64,000 bases of DNA. Source: Coffea arabica (Eukaryota > Streptophyta > Magnoliopsida > Gentianales > Rubiaceae). Position 1 is the first letter of the stretch; every line of letters begins with the position of its first letter. The stretch lies in assembly GCF_036785885.1 (NCBI RefSeq), contig NC_092323.1, forward strand, positions 14,268,501 to 14,332,500. Direction: 5' to 3'. The position numbers and the translations under genes were made by a program. Below are positions 37,601 through 50,100 of this stretch, one piece after another. The notes under the pieces are model-generated. The model was not told the DNA's origin. It was given only the letters and a program-made list of their open reading frames with translations, and searched no databases.

Positions 37601-40600
37601 ATAACATATGCTTTACATATTAGGATATCTGTAATCTGCGGTACATGGATTTCAATAGTGATGTTTTGGGATGATATGTCCTAGCTCTTTGGTCTAGTAA
37701 CATCTGCTGATTTTCCCCCTCTTTGTTCTCTTCTCTCTCTCTCTCGCTCTGCTTTTCTTGTCTTCCTTGGCCCAGCTCTTGTTATGGTTAATTCTCTTTG
37801 GTATTGTTTTTCACAGGGCTGGTTTGAAACATTTGAAGATTGATCGTGTAAAGAAATTTGAATATTGCCTTCCTTGTGAGTGTATCTAAACCTTCAATGC
37901 TGCATTAGATCTTGTTTATTGTGTAAAGAGAAGTTTTATATGGTGCCTTTTGTTTGGATTTTGTGCTTTTTAACCTTTCATCAGTATTTACTCTTCCTTT
38001 TGGTGCTTGCAGAATGATATAGTATAAGCATATAGTTATATGAACTTCATTTATTTATTATCATCGCTGAAAATGTATGTTGTTCATCAATAGGATATCA
38101 TCGTTGATGAAGCCTCTCAGTCAGCTAGTGTTGCTCCTTTTCTTCAGAGATACCTTGTTCTTTGAGGAAGTACATGATAAACTGGTATCTCAGTGGTCAA
38201 TGTGCTTTCAAACAAGTGTCTTACGACCAAGAATAACCTTTTTGTCAAGTCTCTGTACAAAACTGTTTCTTAGTTAGCAGCATCAAGAGTGATCAGAAAT
38301 ATGGGGTATAATGTGAATGTTCCTCCAAGGATTATCTAATAAACGGTTGTCTGCATAGGAAATATTGCATTAGAGGCCTCTAATGTATTCTGTGTGTTTT
38401 GGGTGCACTTTTCTTCGTTGTATTCAGTATAAGGACTTTGGTCTATGAGCAAAAAATACCACTGTAGATTGTTGGTAAATACTTCTGCATGGTTTATCTA
38501 ATAAATGGTTCTCTGCATGGGGTATAATTCTATTAGAGGCTTAAACCGCATTCTCAGTGTGTTTTGGGCACACTTTTCTTCATTATATTCAATATAAGGA
38601 CTTAGTCCCATTAACAAAAATGTGACCAATGAATGTTAGCTCTTCTATGATTTGATTAGTATTTAGAGAATTCCTAATCCTTTTTAAAACAGTTATCCTG
38701 TGTTTTGTTGTACAGGATAATCGGAAGGATTCTGTAAGAATGGTGGTAGGCATAAAACTTCAATTTCCTTAAAACAATTGTTATTGGAGGTGTAAGAATT
38801 CTGGGGTCAAATTAATTATCCTATAATCCTTTTCGTTTTGTTTCTATTCCTGGATTAATCCTGCCTTCCTGATGGGATTATCTTATTGCATTTCACATAA
38901 TTGCCTCATTAATAGAACTTCTTGGGAATTGGAAAAAATAAATCAATACCTTGAAATGCATTGGAGTGAAGTGTTACAAGCACTGTGATTGACATTGGCT
39001 CAGGATACAAGTTCATAGGATGTATTCCGGAAGTACCATGGGATGATTTTGAGTACTATAGGTTTGAAATCATGCGATAAGTACATAAGAGAATTACGTT
39101 AGCAAAATCTCATTTTGTGAATTTATAATTTTCCAACACACTGTAACGATGGAGCTTAATTCTCTTGTTTCAAAGTTTGATCATTGTCTTTTGCAGGGAA
39201 GCATTGTAAGGGAATTTGAATTGCACACATGCATCTCTCTGAACAATTGCATGAATGAGTCAGAATAGATGATATGATTAAAATTTTATAATCATTGTCC
39301 TCTATTTTCAGCATATATTTGACATTCTAGTTCATTGCAGACTTCTATCAGCCGCTGAGGGAAGACGAATTTGAGAACAAAACAGATGTGGACATTTTAT
39401 TTCCTGATACAGAACCACCGGTATGATTTTCCTTTCATGTAATTAATTAATGGTTTTGAGATTTCATAACATTAAGTTCTGAGTTGACTCTGTGTAGATG
39501 ATCATCAAATTTGATGGCAGGTGGTTTATATACACACTACATTGGTGTTATGAGATACGAACTTGCTAGATGTAGACCGTTAGAACATTGTTGAAGCTAT
39601 GCCTAGTCTGACTTTAAGTTCTAATCCTTTCTCTGTACAGATAGTCTGCGAGTTTGATTGGGAGCTTGATGAACTTGAGGTATGCCTTGACACTGTCTCT
39701 CTGCTTGCTTTCAGTAGTGTATTGTAGTATGATCAGGATCAGCATATTTGTTTTGAGTGAATTATGTTGGGGGTGTTGGGGAGATTAGATTCGTATGTGT
39801 TTGATTGTACTATGTGAATACACTTGAGCATCTTTTAGAGGCTGTTTCATTGAATGGATATGTTATTCTACATAAGACTAAGACAGGAAGGCCAAAAAAA
39901 TTGGGAATAGAAATAAAAGTAGAGTTCCATCCACCACTGTCTTCTCTCCTTCAGTCTCTCTGCTCTACTCTACTTTCAGCCTTTCACCCTATCCACCTTT
40001 CTGAGCCATCGCTCCTTCCACACTCTCCATCCTTCACCCCATTTCAGTAAGCTGCACTTGCGGTGCGTCAGGATATCGTCTTCCCTCTTGCATGTCTGTA
40101 ATGTCTCTGTGTGTGCTTAACTGTCTACCTCTCTCTCTCTCTCTCTGTGCTGTAAAACGTAGTAGATTTAGTAGATTCAGTGTTAGTAATTTTGTTCAAA
40201 AGCATATACCAACCAACAACTTGCAGGAAAGTATCCTACCTTTGACTAGTTTAAATTGAATACGTGTAGGAGTTCACGGACAAATTTATTGAGGAAGATC
40301 AATTGCCTGCTGACAAAAAGGATGCCTTCAAGGTGACTTTTTCTGGTGACGTGCAATTAATTTGTAATTTTTGTACATATCATTGTAGTAAAAATATGTA
40401 GTCTCTCTTTGTTAGGAATTTGTGAAGGAGAAAGTACGAGAAGCCAAGAAGGCCAATCGTGAGGTACCCTATGATGCTTCTGATCATATTATTTCATGAA
40501 TATCTAGATTCATACACTATGAGTAATGGTGTTGCATAATTTCTTGTAGGCAAGGGAAGCCAGGAGAAAAGCAATTGAAGAAATGAGTGATGAAACAAAG

Positions 40601-41407
40601 GCTGCACTTGAGAGTATGAAATTCTACAAATTCTATCCAGTCACTACTCCTGATTCACCTGATGTATCAAGTGTCAAGGTAAATATGTGAAAAAGCGGCG
40701 ACTTTTCTCGCTCAGTTTATGTAGTATGTTCTCTAATGCATTACTGATTGTTGGTTAAACATAGCTTAAACTGAAGCCCTGGCATTGATATGTTGGAAAT
40801 GCTAGCATGATTAAAGGAATAGTGTTCTGTTAGATGCCAGTGGAGGCCATTTGCTCGTGCCATATGAGCTAAACTTTATCCTCCAGAACTGGAGTCAGTT
40901 TGGCTGCCCAGACAGGTTGCTGTTCAGGGTTATTTAATCATTAGTGTTATCTTACATTTGTCTCCTGCCTGATAGAGTTAATTTCAAATATCACATGATA
41001 AAACTTTATATAATAACCGCCCGCATAGTGTAAGCCACTTCCAAGAACATGCCGACACTTTTCCACCCGCATAGTGTAAGCCACTCCCAAGAACATGCCG
41101 ACACTTTTCCTGCATGTTTGTGCACCTCATCATTTGATTATTTGGAGAACCTTTTGTGCTTCTCTTTTTTGGGACAGGCTATAATTCAACAGATTGAGAC
41201 ACTGTTTTATGGAATCTTTGTTTTGTTTTGTTTTGTTTTGGTTTTTTTAAATACAGTATTTGGTATTATATACAAATTAACATATAAGTAGATGTCTTGA
41301 ACGTTGTGTTGTGCAGTGGCATCATGAGGAGAGAATCTAACATCCTTTCTTTGGTACAGGCTCCATTCATAAACAGGTACTACGGGAAGGCTCATAAAGT
41401 GTTATGA
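34606..41407 (+). CDS. HIT4: HEAT INTOLERANT 4 (HIT4)-like nuclear protein
   Basis: Homologue of Arabidopsis HIT4, a nuclear chromocentre protein needed for heat-induced chromatin decondensation and release of silencing. The 14 exons are 34606-35007, 35721-35759, 35863-35916, 36071-36134, 36586-36644, 37153-37277, 37377-37436, 37817-37875, 39341-39420, 39641-39679, 40270-40332, 40416-40463, 40550-40678 and 41360-41407. All junctions are GT-AG and in phase: 1,269 nt, 422 residues. Exon 1 (residues 1-134) is low-complexity, with alternating K-rich and E-rich stretches and a basic KRRGKRAR nuclear-localisation-like patch near its end. The rest is the conserved domain (EDLWKQVFPVGTEWEQLD..., WVPYIPFANR, FPDTEPPIVCEFDWELDELE) and a charged helix (EFVKEKVREAKKANREAREARRK in part). 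The C-terminus is FINRYYGKAHKVL. Identification is from recalled family sequence; the splicing chain supports it strongly. Confidence 0.92.
38335..38615. repeat. Diverged tandem duplication in HIT4 intron 8
   Basis: Two units about 162 bp apart share TCTAATAAAYGGTTSTCTGCAT, TGTGTTTTGGGYRCACTTTTCTTC and ATTCARTATAAGGACTTWGTC blocks. They lie in a long non-coding intron. Confidence 0.75.
41020..41111. repeat. 46-bp tandem duplication in HIT4 intron 13
   Basis: CCCGCATAGTGTAAGCCACT begins both units (41020 and 41066). The units are almost identical, including AAGAACATGCCGACACTTTT. Confidence 0.85.
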
Positions 41408-41996
41408 TGAATTGCCAAGGATGAAGGACCAGTAGGTGTGAAGAGATGGCAGACAACTATGCTTGAGCATGTCGGCTATTACTCGAGAATTGCCAGAGAA
41501 GTCTAGTTGCTATAAACAATACGTTGCTCGTAATATGGAGGGACTCAAAATCTCGTTGCCCTCAGAAATGTAAGCCTGGAGTTTTGACCATATTGGGAAA
41601 TAGAGAGAAGTATAGAAGAAGAGAAGGGTCCAACCTTGATTTGTATCATACGGGATATTATTAAAGCCTCTCAATTTTGAATCTGTTACAATTTTACATG
41701 CTGCAATTGCTTGTTGCTTTGCGGTTTACTCTTTCGATTATCCATTGCTGGTTTCTGCCGTAATTTCTGGTCATACTTTTTTTTTTTCTTTTTTTACTGG
41801 TTTGAAATAGCAAATTTGGTACTATGTCTTTCCAAGTCAAGTGGCAAGCAATTAGGCCTGTCAACAGTCCGGGTCTAGATCCGGACCTGGCCCGGATCCG
41901 TGAAATTATTGCGGGTATGGGTAGGGAAATTATTGTGAGGTGGTGACATTTAATCGGCGGGAGAAGCCTAAATAGCACATTTGGTACTTTTTCATG

Positions 41997-42130
41997 TTTG
42001 GATTGCATTTTGTTAGATTTTTTGTAAAAAATTATTGTAACGATTTGATATATGTGAAGTAAAAAGATAATTGAGAAACGTATTCATGTAAAACGTAGTA
42101 ATTTTTCTTTTGAAAATTGCTGTCCAAACA
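41997..42130. mobile_element. MITE-like element, GTTTGGATTGC ends
   Basis: GTTTGGATTGCATTTTG at the left and AAAATTGCTGTCCAAACA at the right form an imperfect inverted repeat. It resembles the TTTGGATAG family in layout and lies in the spacer between the convergent HIT4 and CPR5 genes. Confidence 0.5.
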
Positions 42131-42426
42131 AGTATCTGCCGAGCTTTAGCTTTAGAGATGCTGGCTTGTCGGCCAACAGTCATCATTGAGAATCTGCAGA
42201 AACTGTTTCTTAGTTGGGAAGGCTGGGATTTGCTTTGAATTTCATTATCACCAAAAGGATTATGTGTTGTTCCAAAAAGGAATTCAAAAATTCCCTTAAT
42301 AAAGAAAATAATAATAAATCTTTCTCACATTAACAAAGTATACACAAGTTAATCATCTCAATTTGAATTTAAATTTCAAATTTTACATGTAAGGTAACAT
42401 TATTACTATTTACGTGCAATTGATAG

Positions 42427-42452
42427 GGCATATATATATATATATATATATC
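42427..42452. repeat. (AT)n microsatellite
   Basis: Run of about 12 AT units in the HIT4-CPR5 spacer. The rest of 42131-42736 contains no recognisable gene and probably includes the CPR5 3' UTR. Confidence 0.7.
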
Positions 42453-42736
42453 ATATTCTTCTATATTCAACTCCACCGAAGCAGTACAATACTAGTGTTG
42501 CAAACAAAAGGCTGAAAATTGATGCAATTTAACGCTACAAATGAGGAACTAAGTTTACATTAGGGCCCATTTATCAGACATCTGCAAGCCAACTATTGCT
42601 TGAACATCATTGTAGAAAAGGCTATGATTCACAGAAAAATGGAACCCTGGTAATGTAGACTATAGTACATAAATACATACAACAAGCATTACTACACTGT
42701 GCAGCTAGTCTGCATATAGAAGTCATCAGTCCAAAA

Positions 42737-45700
42737 TCAATCCTCACTATCCATCAGTAGTGAAGAGAAGTGGTCTTTCCATTCATCAAGGCTTGCAAAA
42801 GGTAAAAATCCACATAACAATGGGAGAAACAGAGAAACAGTACTATAGAATAGACATCTTCTCAACCAATATGGAAAACGCGGATTGTTCTTGGTTCCCT
42901 CTGACACATTAATCGGCCCGTGAAGAATAGCGAACAACATTGAGGTCCAAAGGTTTGAAAGAAAGTGCAATGAGCACAGAACCTCCCAGTAAACTAGCCA
43001 ATGGTTTCCACTGCCCCCTAATGTGTCGATGCATAGCTTTCCCGCAAAACCGCAGGCAACTGCTAATAACAAAACGATGAAAGTGACTGGCATTGCTTGA
43101 TTTGATGTTGCGGATCTCTGAAGAAGCAAATAGGCAATTGCAAGGACCATGAAACCACCAGCCAACATTCGGGTTACGACTTGAAACTGACACTTTAGAA
43201 TCTGCATTCCTGAGTTAAAAGATGCCATTGACTTTGGCATCCACCAAGACTTGGATTCCTGGAGCAAAAAGAGTATAGAGGTTCAAACAGAAAATCTTTA
43301 TGCAGCGCACAGAATGCAGAATGGAGGCTCATAGATGCATAAACAGCTAGCCTGAATGATCGGGAGCATCAATTTTAGTAAATAGGTTCATGCATGATGG
43401 CAACTATTGAAGCATCTATAAGGCATAAACAATGACTTCATATCTGGTCCAATAATACCTTCTCCAGATTCTGCAATAAATAATTCTCTTAAGGTATGCT
43501 GGTGGGAGCTCTGTGCAATTCCAATGGACAATATAACAAGATAGTAAAGAAAGTCTTTCTTCCCTTGGGCTACTCTCTTTCCAATTTAGGCATAATTTTT
43601 GTAGATCATGATTTATGGAGCCATTGCATGCACAGATCAGTGATCTTCATGAACTCCCCAGTTCATAAAAAGGAAAACTGTGGTAATGGAGAATGTCCAA
43701 TCGATGAAACTTCTTTTAGACAAAAGAAAATATTGTCAAATGTAGTTTACAAACTCTATATTTCAATGAATAACTTCAGCTCTATACTCGTTTAAGATTG
43801 TTTGCTCTTTCATTGGATAATTAACGGGTTTATGCTGTTAATTTGCCTATTTATATGAGCTTGCGAGATACATTGGGACAAAGTCCAGAGTTCTTAAGAA
43901 TGGGGTCCAAATGAAACCCTAAGTACCATGCAATCGACAAAATGAAAATGTAACTGTTGCACAAATGAACCAATGAAAGACCAGGCAACAAAGACTTGAC
44001 TCATGTTTGGAAGGCTTATACACTCATAAAAGGTTTTATGCTCCTGTCCACCATAGCTGTTCTCTTGACAGCGTCTTTGTAAGACACATTCCACAATGTA
44101 AGAGGGATCAACTTAGTGAATACTTTGAGATTTAGCAACCAAACTTAAAAGGTCCGGTAGTATGGGATTGCATTGCATGTTGCCATCATATAGCTTTCTC
44201 TGGGTATATACTAGAGGAAGATCACTACATTGTACCACAATGATGTTCATAAAACTACGTTTTCCACCAAATCATTCTACCCCATTGTTCTCTTTCTTTT
44301 CCTCCTTCGCTTCTTGTAGCTTATCGTCTTAAATTTGGCATGAGATACTCCAATTATTTTTCTGGTCCTAGCTAATTAAATCATTTGCAGAAATAGGCAA
44401 AGCAAGTCCTAGAGTGTGCATTCTCATGAAGGCATTCCCACAGTATTTTCACCAGACCTAAAAGGAAATTAGCATGGACAAAATCCAAAGGAAAGTGGGG
44501 ACATGACTAAACATAAGCATATGTAGTGAAACACTTAGATATGCTTGTACTGCATATACTAAGGTACTCTAAAATTCAATAATGGCGCTCATAAAGTTTG
44601 AAACGTCAGTTGTAAAACATCAATATAACAACTTATAGCATCATTACCGTGATATATGCACAACATGAAGATGGCAAGAGATAGATATACCTAGTCCAAT
44701 TTTAGGCAGCATTTTTGGCTTTTGGTTGGGGGTGGGTGTCTGTGTGGAGGCGAGGGGTTATCAGTAAATTACAGTGCCATTACAAGATCTTCCATCTTCA
44801 GATTAAGTTTTTATATTTGGCAAAAAACAATTCTGTATTGCATTATTAAACAGACATATTCCCAAATATGGCAAAGAGAAACAGTGAAAAGTATAGAGAG
44901 ATTAATCAACAATTACTGGTTGAATCAAAGAATCAATGAAAACATTCCATACCTCCAGACGTGAGCAAGATGCTGTAGCCTCAGAAATTCTTTTGTGGGA
45001 ATAAACAAAAACTCCATATCCTGCACAGCCTAACATGACAAAGAGACCAACAACAAGACAGTCTATGCACTTTCTAAGCAGCTCAGCATGTCTTACATCT
45101 CCTAACTGAGTTTTGAACTTTTCAACCTTGAAGGAAGCCTTAGAAAAGCCAAATGCCAATTTAGACCTTTCTAAAAAGTTTGCATGAGAACTGAGAGCTA
45201 GTTGTCTTTCCTTAAGTTGCAATTTTTTCACAGTAAGTCCCATCTCAAATTCCTTGAGATCATTAGATCGAACTTGCTCAATAATGGATTTCTCGAAGGT
45301 GCTAAGAACTGATTGGCTATTATAACCACTTGAGCTTCTGCTTGGAGTGATGAAGGCCATATTCCGCGTTATTTGTTGATCATGCACAGTAAGACTGTTA
45401 TTCCTTGGATCAATCGTTGTATTTTCTGCTATCTCTTCATGAATGTTTGGTTGTTCATGACTGCAGGCAGCAAGAAGTGGATCTGAAAGGCATTCTTTGA
45501 CTCCCAAATCACATCCACAATTGCCAGCTCTGTTGGCAGAAGAGACTGTCATGACTTCTGAGGAGCATATCTCAGCTTTTCCCTTATCTGTTCCTTTAGC
45601 TTTAGTAGATTTATTGATTACATGCAAAGTCATCAAGGTGCTCCTGAATGATTTCTCAAAATTCTCCACAAAACAATCAAAATTATCTCCATAAACCTGC

Positions 45701-48700
45701 TTCCATGTGAGTAAGAGGGCAGAAACACATTAGCAAGTGGATCAACTACTTTACTTGCTCAAGCTGATGAACTACAAGAAGGAATGCAAGTTCACTGCAG
45801 AATCAGCAGAAGATGTGGAATACAACTTACATTAACTAAAGATTCTCTGACTGCTGCAGCGCATATCTACAAGCAATGAGATCCATCCAGAATCATTAGA
45901 TCCAACTTTCGATGACCAATAAGAAAGAATCTAATAAAAATGCATAATACCAGGCCATCTACTGGTGATAGGTATAACTGATTGATCCATTCAAATGAGT
46001 CCACTTGATGAACTGAAGCATTAGGATCCTAGACTGGGTCTAGACAGTTGGCCACTAGAAGTTCTATTACGATAACTTTACCAAATGAGACACCAAAAAT
46101 ATAAGAGAGACTACAAACAATGAGGATTCCCCTGTCAATAACAACATATTAGCTTTCCTCTTGATTAGGAAGAATACTTGGCAATTCTATTCTTTGAGAA
46201 AAGTTACCTGAGATAGATGATCCACAAATTTATGTTCATCTGTTGTATCTTTTCTTTTCAAAACCTACATTAACAACTGAAAATTTATCAATCTTTGTGC
46301 AATGACAAAAAAGAAACACAAGCAAGTGCATCATTTTAAAGAGGATGTCATTGGAGAACATTTTCTACATAGTGTTCACTAGAAAAGGTGGGAAAATGGG
46401 GAATAGCCAAGCTACTATACCAGAAAGCTGTATGCTTTAGTAATGCATATTCCTTTACAATGAGAAATTATTGGACAAAATTTTGGGTTACTAATATGTG
46501 AGCATACACTTCACTTTCTTTCTCTTGATGTGATGTAGTATTGGATTTCTTGTACTTGAATCCACAAGTAATACTCCATATAAACCAAAAGGTAAATAAC
46601 ATATTTTTTGGGCTCAAGTAAGGACTGGTTACAAAGCTGCCACTGAACACACAATCTCAGTTCTTAAATGAACAATTTTACAGCAAGTTCAAGGAACAGA
46701 GTAGTCCCACAAGCAAATAGGGTTGCCTTGAACAAATGCTCAATTAAGTGTTGTTACAAATTCAACCAACTCCTGAATTAAGCTCGAGCATTAATTTAAA
46801 ATAACTTTAAATTTGTTAGTTTTTAGCTTGAAGTCAAACAACATTCAGCTCAAAATCTTAAACATCAGGCTCATACAATACTTCAAATAATTCCATTTCA
46901 TACAGGTGATCTTTTAGGTTTATTTATGTTATCAGAAGCATACATGTAAAATGACGTACAAGCAAACACCGGATATTCATTTAAAGGGTGAAGAGAATTT
47001 CATAAGAAAAGCATATTGAAATTCATAAGAGAATTTCAACATTTTTTTGGAAAAGCATATTGAATTTAGATTTTGACCCAAGTCCAAAAAAAAGGGTAAT
47101 GAAGTGGCTTGAATTGAGCACCTGAGCCAAATCCATCAAATTCAAGGTGGATTTAGCAGCACTCAACATGATTTTTTTAAAAAGCAGCCTGCATGCAACT
47201 GAAATTATTACTCATAATGAAAAACAAACTGGATATGTTCAAGTATGCATATATCAATTGCTACAATTGCAAAAAAGTTCTCAGGGACTAGATTAGATTA
47301 TAGATTTGTATATTTTATATCAGAGACAGGTTCAACTCTTTTTGCAGGGCAACTTGATCAATCTTGTTTCACTTAGTTCCCAATTCATTAAGTAATGGCT
47401 CAATTAGTAGTTTATACTATATAGAGGGACTCCTTGAGTACATAAATCTGAGCATTTATAATCTTAATGGAGTAGAAACGATTTAAGCACGCAATCAATT
47501 GTCATCTATATCATTCTTTGCATGAAGCAACTTGAATCTATCAATACAAGCATATATCAACTGCAAAGACTGTAAGCTTCATTCAGGGCAGTGAAAATGT
47601 TCATTAGATACACTATCATCAACAATTTATTTGCGTACCATCAATTATTCATTCAACTCATAAGCCAGAGGAAATTAGAAAATGAAGGGTGGTTCTCTAT
47701 CCAAAGTACTGGTTATTAAGTGTATTTCTACAACCACGTGCAAAAGGTAATTCCCACATATATCAATGTATGCAAAATGAAGCCTTTACACATCATGAAA
47801 GTGTATGCATTCTTCAGTAACTATTATATCACATTCAGGGACTATCCAAATACTGAAAGTTTGTACTGCTAAAATTAAAAAAACAAAAAACACTGACAAA
47901 AGAAGAAACAATTTGAGAATGAAACATTTTCAAAACTTCAGTTAGAAATGGTCTATCTGGATAAGCAAAAATAAAAGATTTGCAAATGCCACTACTGGAA
48001 AACAGTGAACAATCATACCCTCCAAATATTAAGGAAAGGGAAACGATATGTAGATTACAATCATCAACTAAACCACTTTCCTATTTGGGATTTTGTCAAG
48101 CCTAATGCCTCCTACTTTTGGTGGATAAACTAGTAAGTGCATACTTAGAATAAAAGCCTGATGATTGATCAGACTTCTGATCAGTTATTTAGTTAAAATG
48201 ATATAAAAGGAGACCCTTCCACTGTCATATATTTAATTTACCACAAGCTAATTCTGGAATAGTCTAGTAGATGCACCAGCTAGTTTTATGAAACTAACAA
48301 TGTTGTCTATATACAACAGAGATACATGTTTAAATCTGGTAAGTCAAGAGGCATCCACTTTAAGTAAACCTACAAGTCACTTCTGTGAACCCTAAAGCTA
48401 CTAATACACATAACTTTGCTACAATTTTGTATATTCCCATATACAACCTGGCCAAGCTCTTGAAGGATTTAAATCAGCAACCTAGAAAAACAAAACGGAA
48501 GTGGGAAAACTGTGAAAGTCATAAATCCGTAAGCCTTATATTCCACCAGCCATCATAAACAGCACAAGCCTAAAAAATTTACAAATTCCATTAAACGGCA
48601 ATAATACCACTTGTATCTTTATCGTTCATATATTTGGAACTGAAATCTCATCCTCCCAAAGAAAATTTCAACCTTTTTCTAAAAGGACAAACAATCTACA

Positions 48701-49561
48701 TAATCCCAATACCACTATCAATCTAGAGAAAAAATCTACCTAAATTTTCCACAACCCCTACCCAAAATTCACTCTTCCGCTCCAAATCTTAACTTCCCAG
48801 CTCAGCAAAACATACTCTTGCATACTCAAACAGCCCAGGTTATATCTTTTTTGTTCTTTATTAATGTACTTATTTTGGTATTGTAGTGGCAACACCACAA
48901 TATCGCCAGCGACACTGGGGCAAAAAACCTATACCACCCTGCAATAAGAGCACCGGGCAAGTCCAGCTTACACCAAAGATCATGATTATCTTATCCAACA
49001 AAAATTCCAACTTTCCCAGTAAAAATCAAAACTTTACACTAAAAGCAACCAATGGAGTAAAATTCATCAACATTTTTTTCCCTTCTATCTTTTTTAGAAA
49101 AAAAAAAAAAATCAATCAGAAATACAAAATGCGGACGAATTGAAAACCATATACAAATATACCTGAGCAACAATAGCTGCAATGGACATGCCAAGAGGAA
49201 GAGCGAGCGCACCGTCATCCCCCGGCTTGGCCCGGCCCGGCCCGGAAAATATTTTAGGGTTTGGGCGCCGACCAAAGAGCCTAATCCCTCTTTTTTGTGC
49301 TGAAGAGTGTGACAAGGACGCCGTGGACCGGAACCCACTGGAGGAAGCCCCCGAAGACGGCGATTCTGAAGAGGCCTCTGAATGGTGGTTCTGCATTTTC
49401 TTCTTTTTCCCTTCTGTGTTTCGATTGGTGGGTTCTGAGCCGTTGATGGCTTCGGACATTGATGATGCAGTGGGAATTTGAGCCATTGGATTGGATGAAT
49501 CAACGGCGTCGTTGTGGGAGATAGGGGGAACTTGCAAAGGAGGAGAAGGAGGGGCGTCCAT
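42737..49561 (-). CDS. CPR5: CPR5-like transmembrane nucleoporin / immunity regulator
   Basis: Homologue of Arabidopsis CPR5, a nuclear-envelope nucleoporin that restrains programmed cell death and salicylate-dependent defence and affects cell-cycle and growth control. The five exons (minus) are 49163-49561, 46208-46264, 45831-45866, 44953-45696 and 42737-43258; all junctions are GT-AG and phase 0, giving 585 residues. Exon 1 is a Ser-rich, disordered N-terminus with a basic KKKK patch, ending in the family phrase ALALPLGMSIAAIVAQ. Exon 4 starts VYGDNFDCFVENFEKSFRST and holds the central region and the first membrane segment (CLVVGLFVMLGCAGYGVFVY). Exon 5 (ESKSWWMPKSM...) has four more membrane segments and DTLGGSG. 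This matches the five-TM CPR5 C-terminus. Intron 1 is 2.9 kb. A further small exon between exons 4 and 5 cannot be excluded, though the direct join is in frame. Confidence 0.93.
46265..49162 (-). other. Long first intron of CPR5
   Basis: 2.9-kb AT-rich intron. No coding exon, transposon end or RNA gene recognised. Confidence 0.7.
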
Positions 49562-49767
49562 GGTAAATTTAAAGAGGTTGGGGGGGGGGGAATAATTTGA
49601 AATCTCTCTATATCATTTTTAAGTTGAATTGTTTTCAAATTCGGATTCCTTTCAGGGGTGTTCGAAACCCAAGTTTTTGAGCAATTTGCTACTAGTTTTT
49701 ATACAACTTTTGCGATAGGAACCCAAAAAACTCACAAAAACTCACGGGTTCCCTTGTTAAACTTTTA

Positions 49768-49787
49768 GCAAAACGACGTCGTTTTGC
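49768..49787. repeat. Perfect 20-bp palindrome GCAAAACGAC/GTCGTTTTGC
   Basis: Self-complementary over 20 bp with ACGT at its centre, 207 bp upstream of the CPR5 ATG. A shorter related AAACGACGTCGT occurs near 62583. Confidence 0.85.
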
Positions 49788-50100
49788 CTCTTTTCTTTTG
49801 AAACCCCAAAATCCAATTTTTTCTTACACGATACTTCGACTGTTCGTCGTTTGTTCCACTCACAGAAGCGGTGCCCTATACAGTAATTTACCCGGCTCAC
49901 CTGAGCAATTCGGCCAAGTGTGGAGGTGATCGGAGCAAAGAGAAGCGGCGGCAAACAACTGCAGCTCTGTGTTGCACAGTAGACGCGCTTGATTGGTGCT
50001 GGACGAAGGTTCGGCGAAGCTAATTCATCCCCTCCCCCACGCTCCTCCTCCTCCGACAAACAGCTGTGCCAGTCCGTTTAGGGAAGACTGCTGTGCTTCC

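Noticed and set aside
49039-49638. 199-codon minus-strand ORF overlapping CPR5 exon 1
   Set aside because: It is in a different frame from CPR5 exon 1, which is supported by family similarity and splicing.
49757-50059. 100-codon minus-strand ORF upstream of CPR5
   Set aside because: No recognisable domain; lies in the probable Harbinger leader and has no splice or similarity support.
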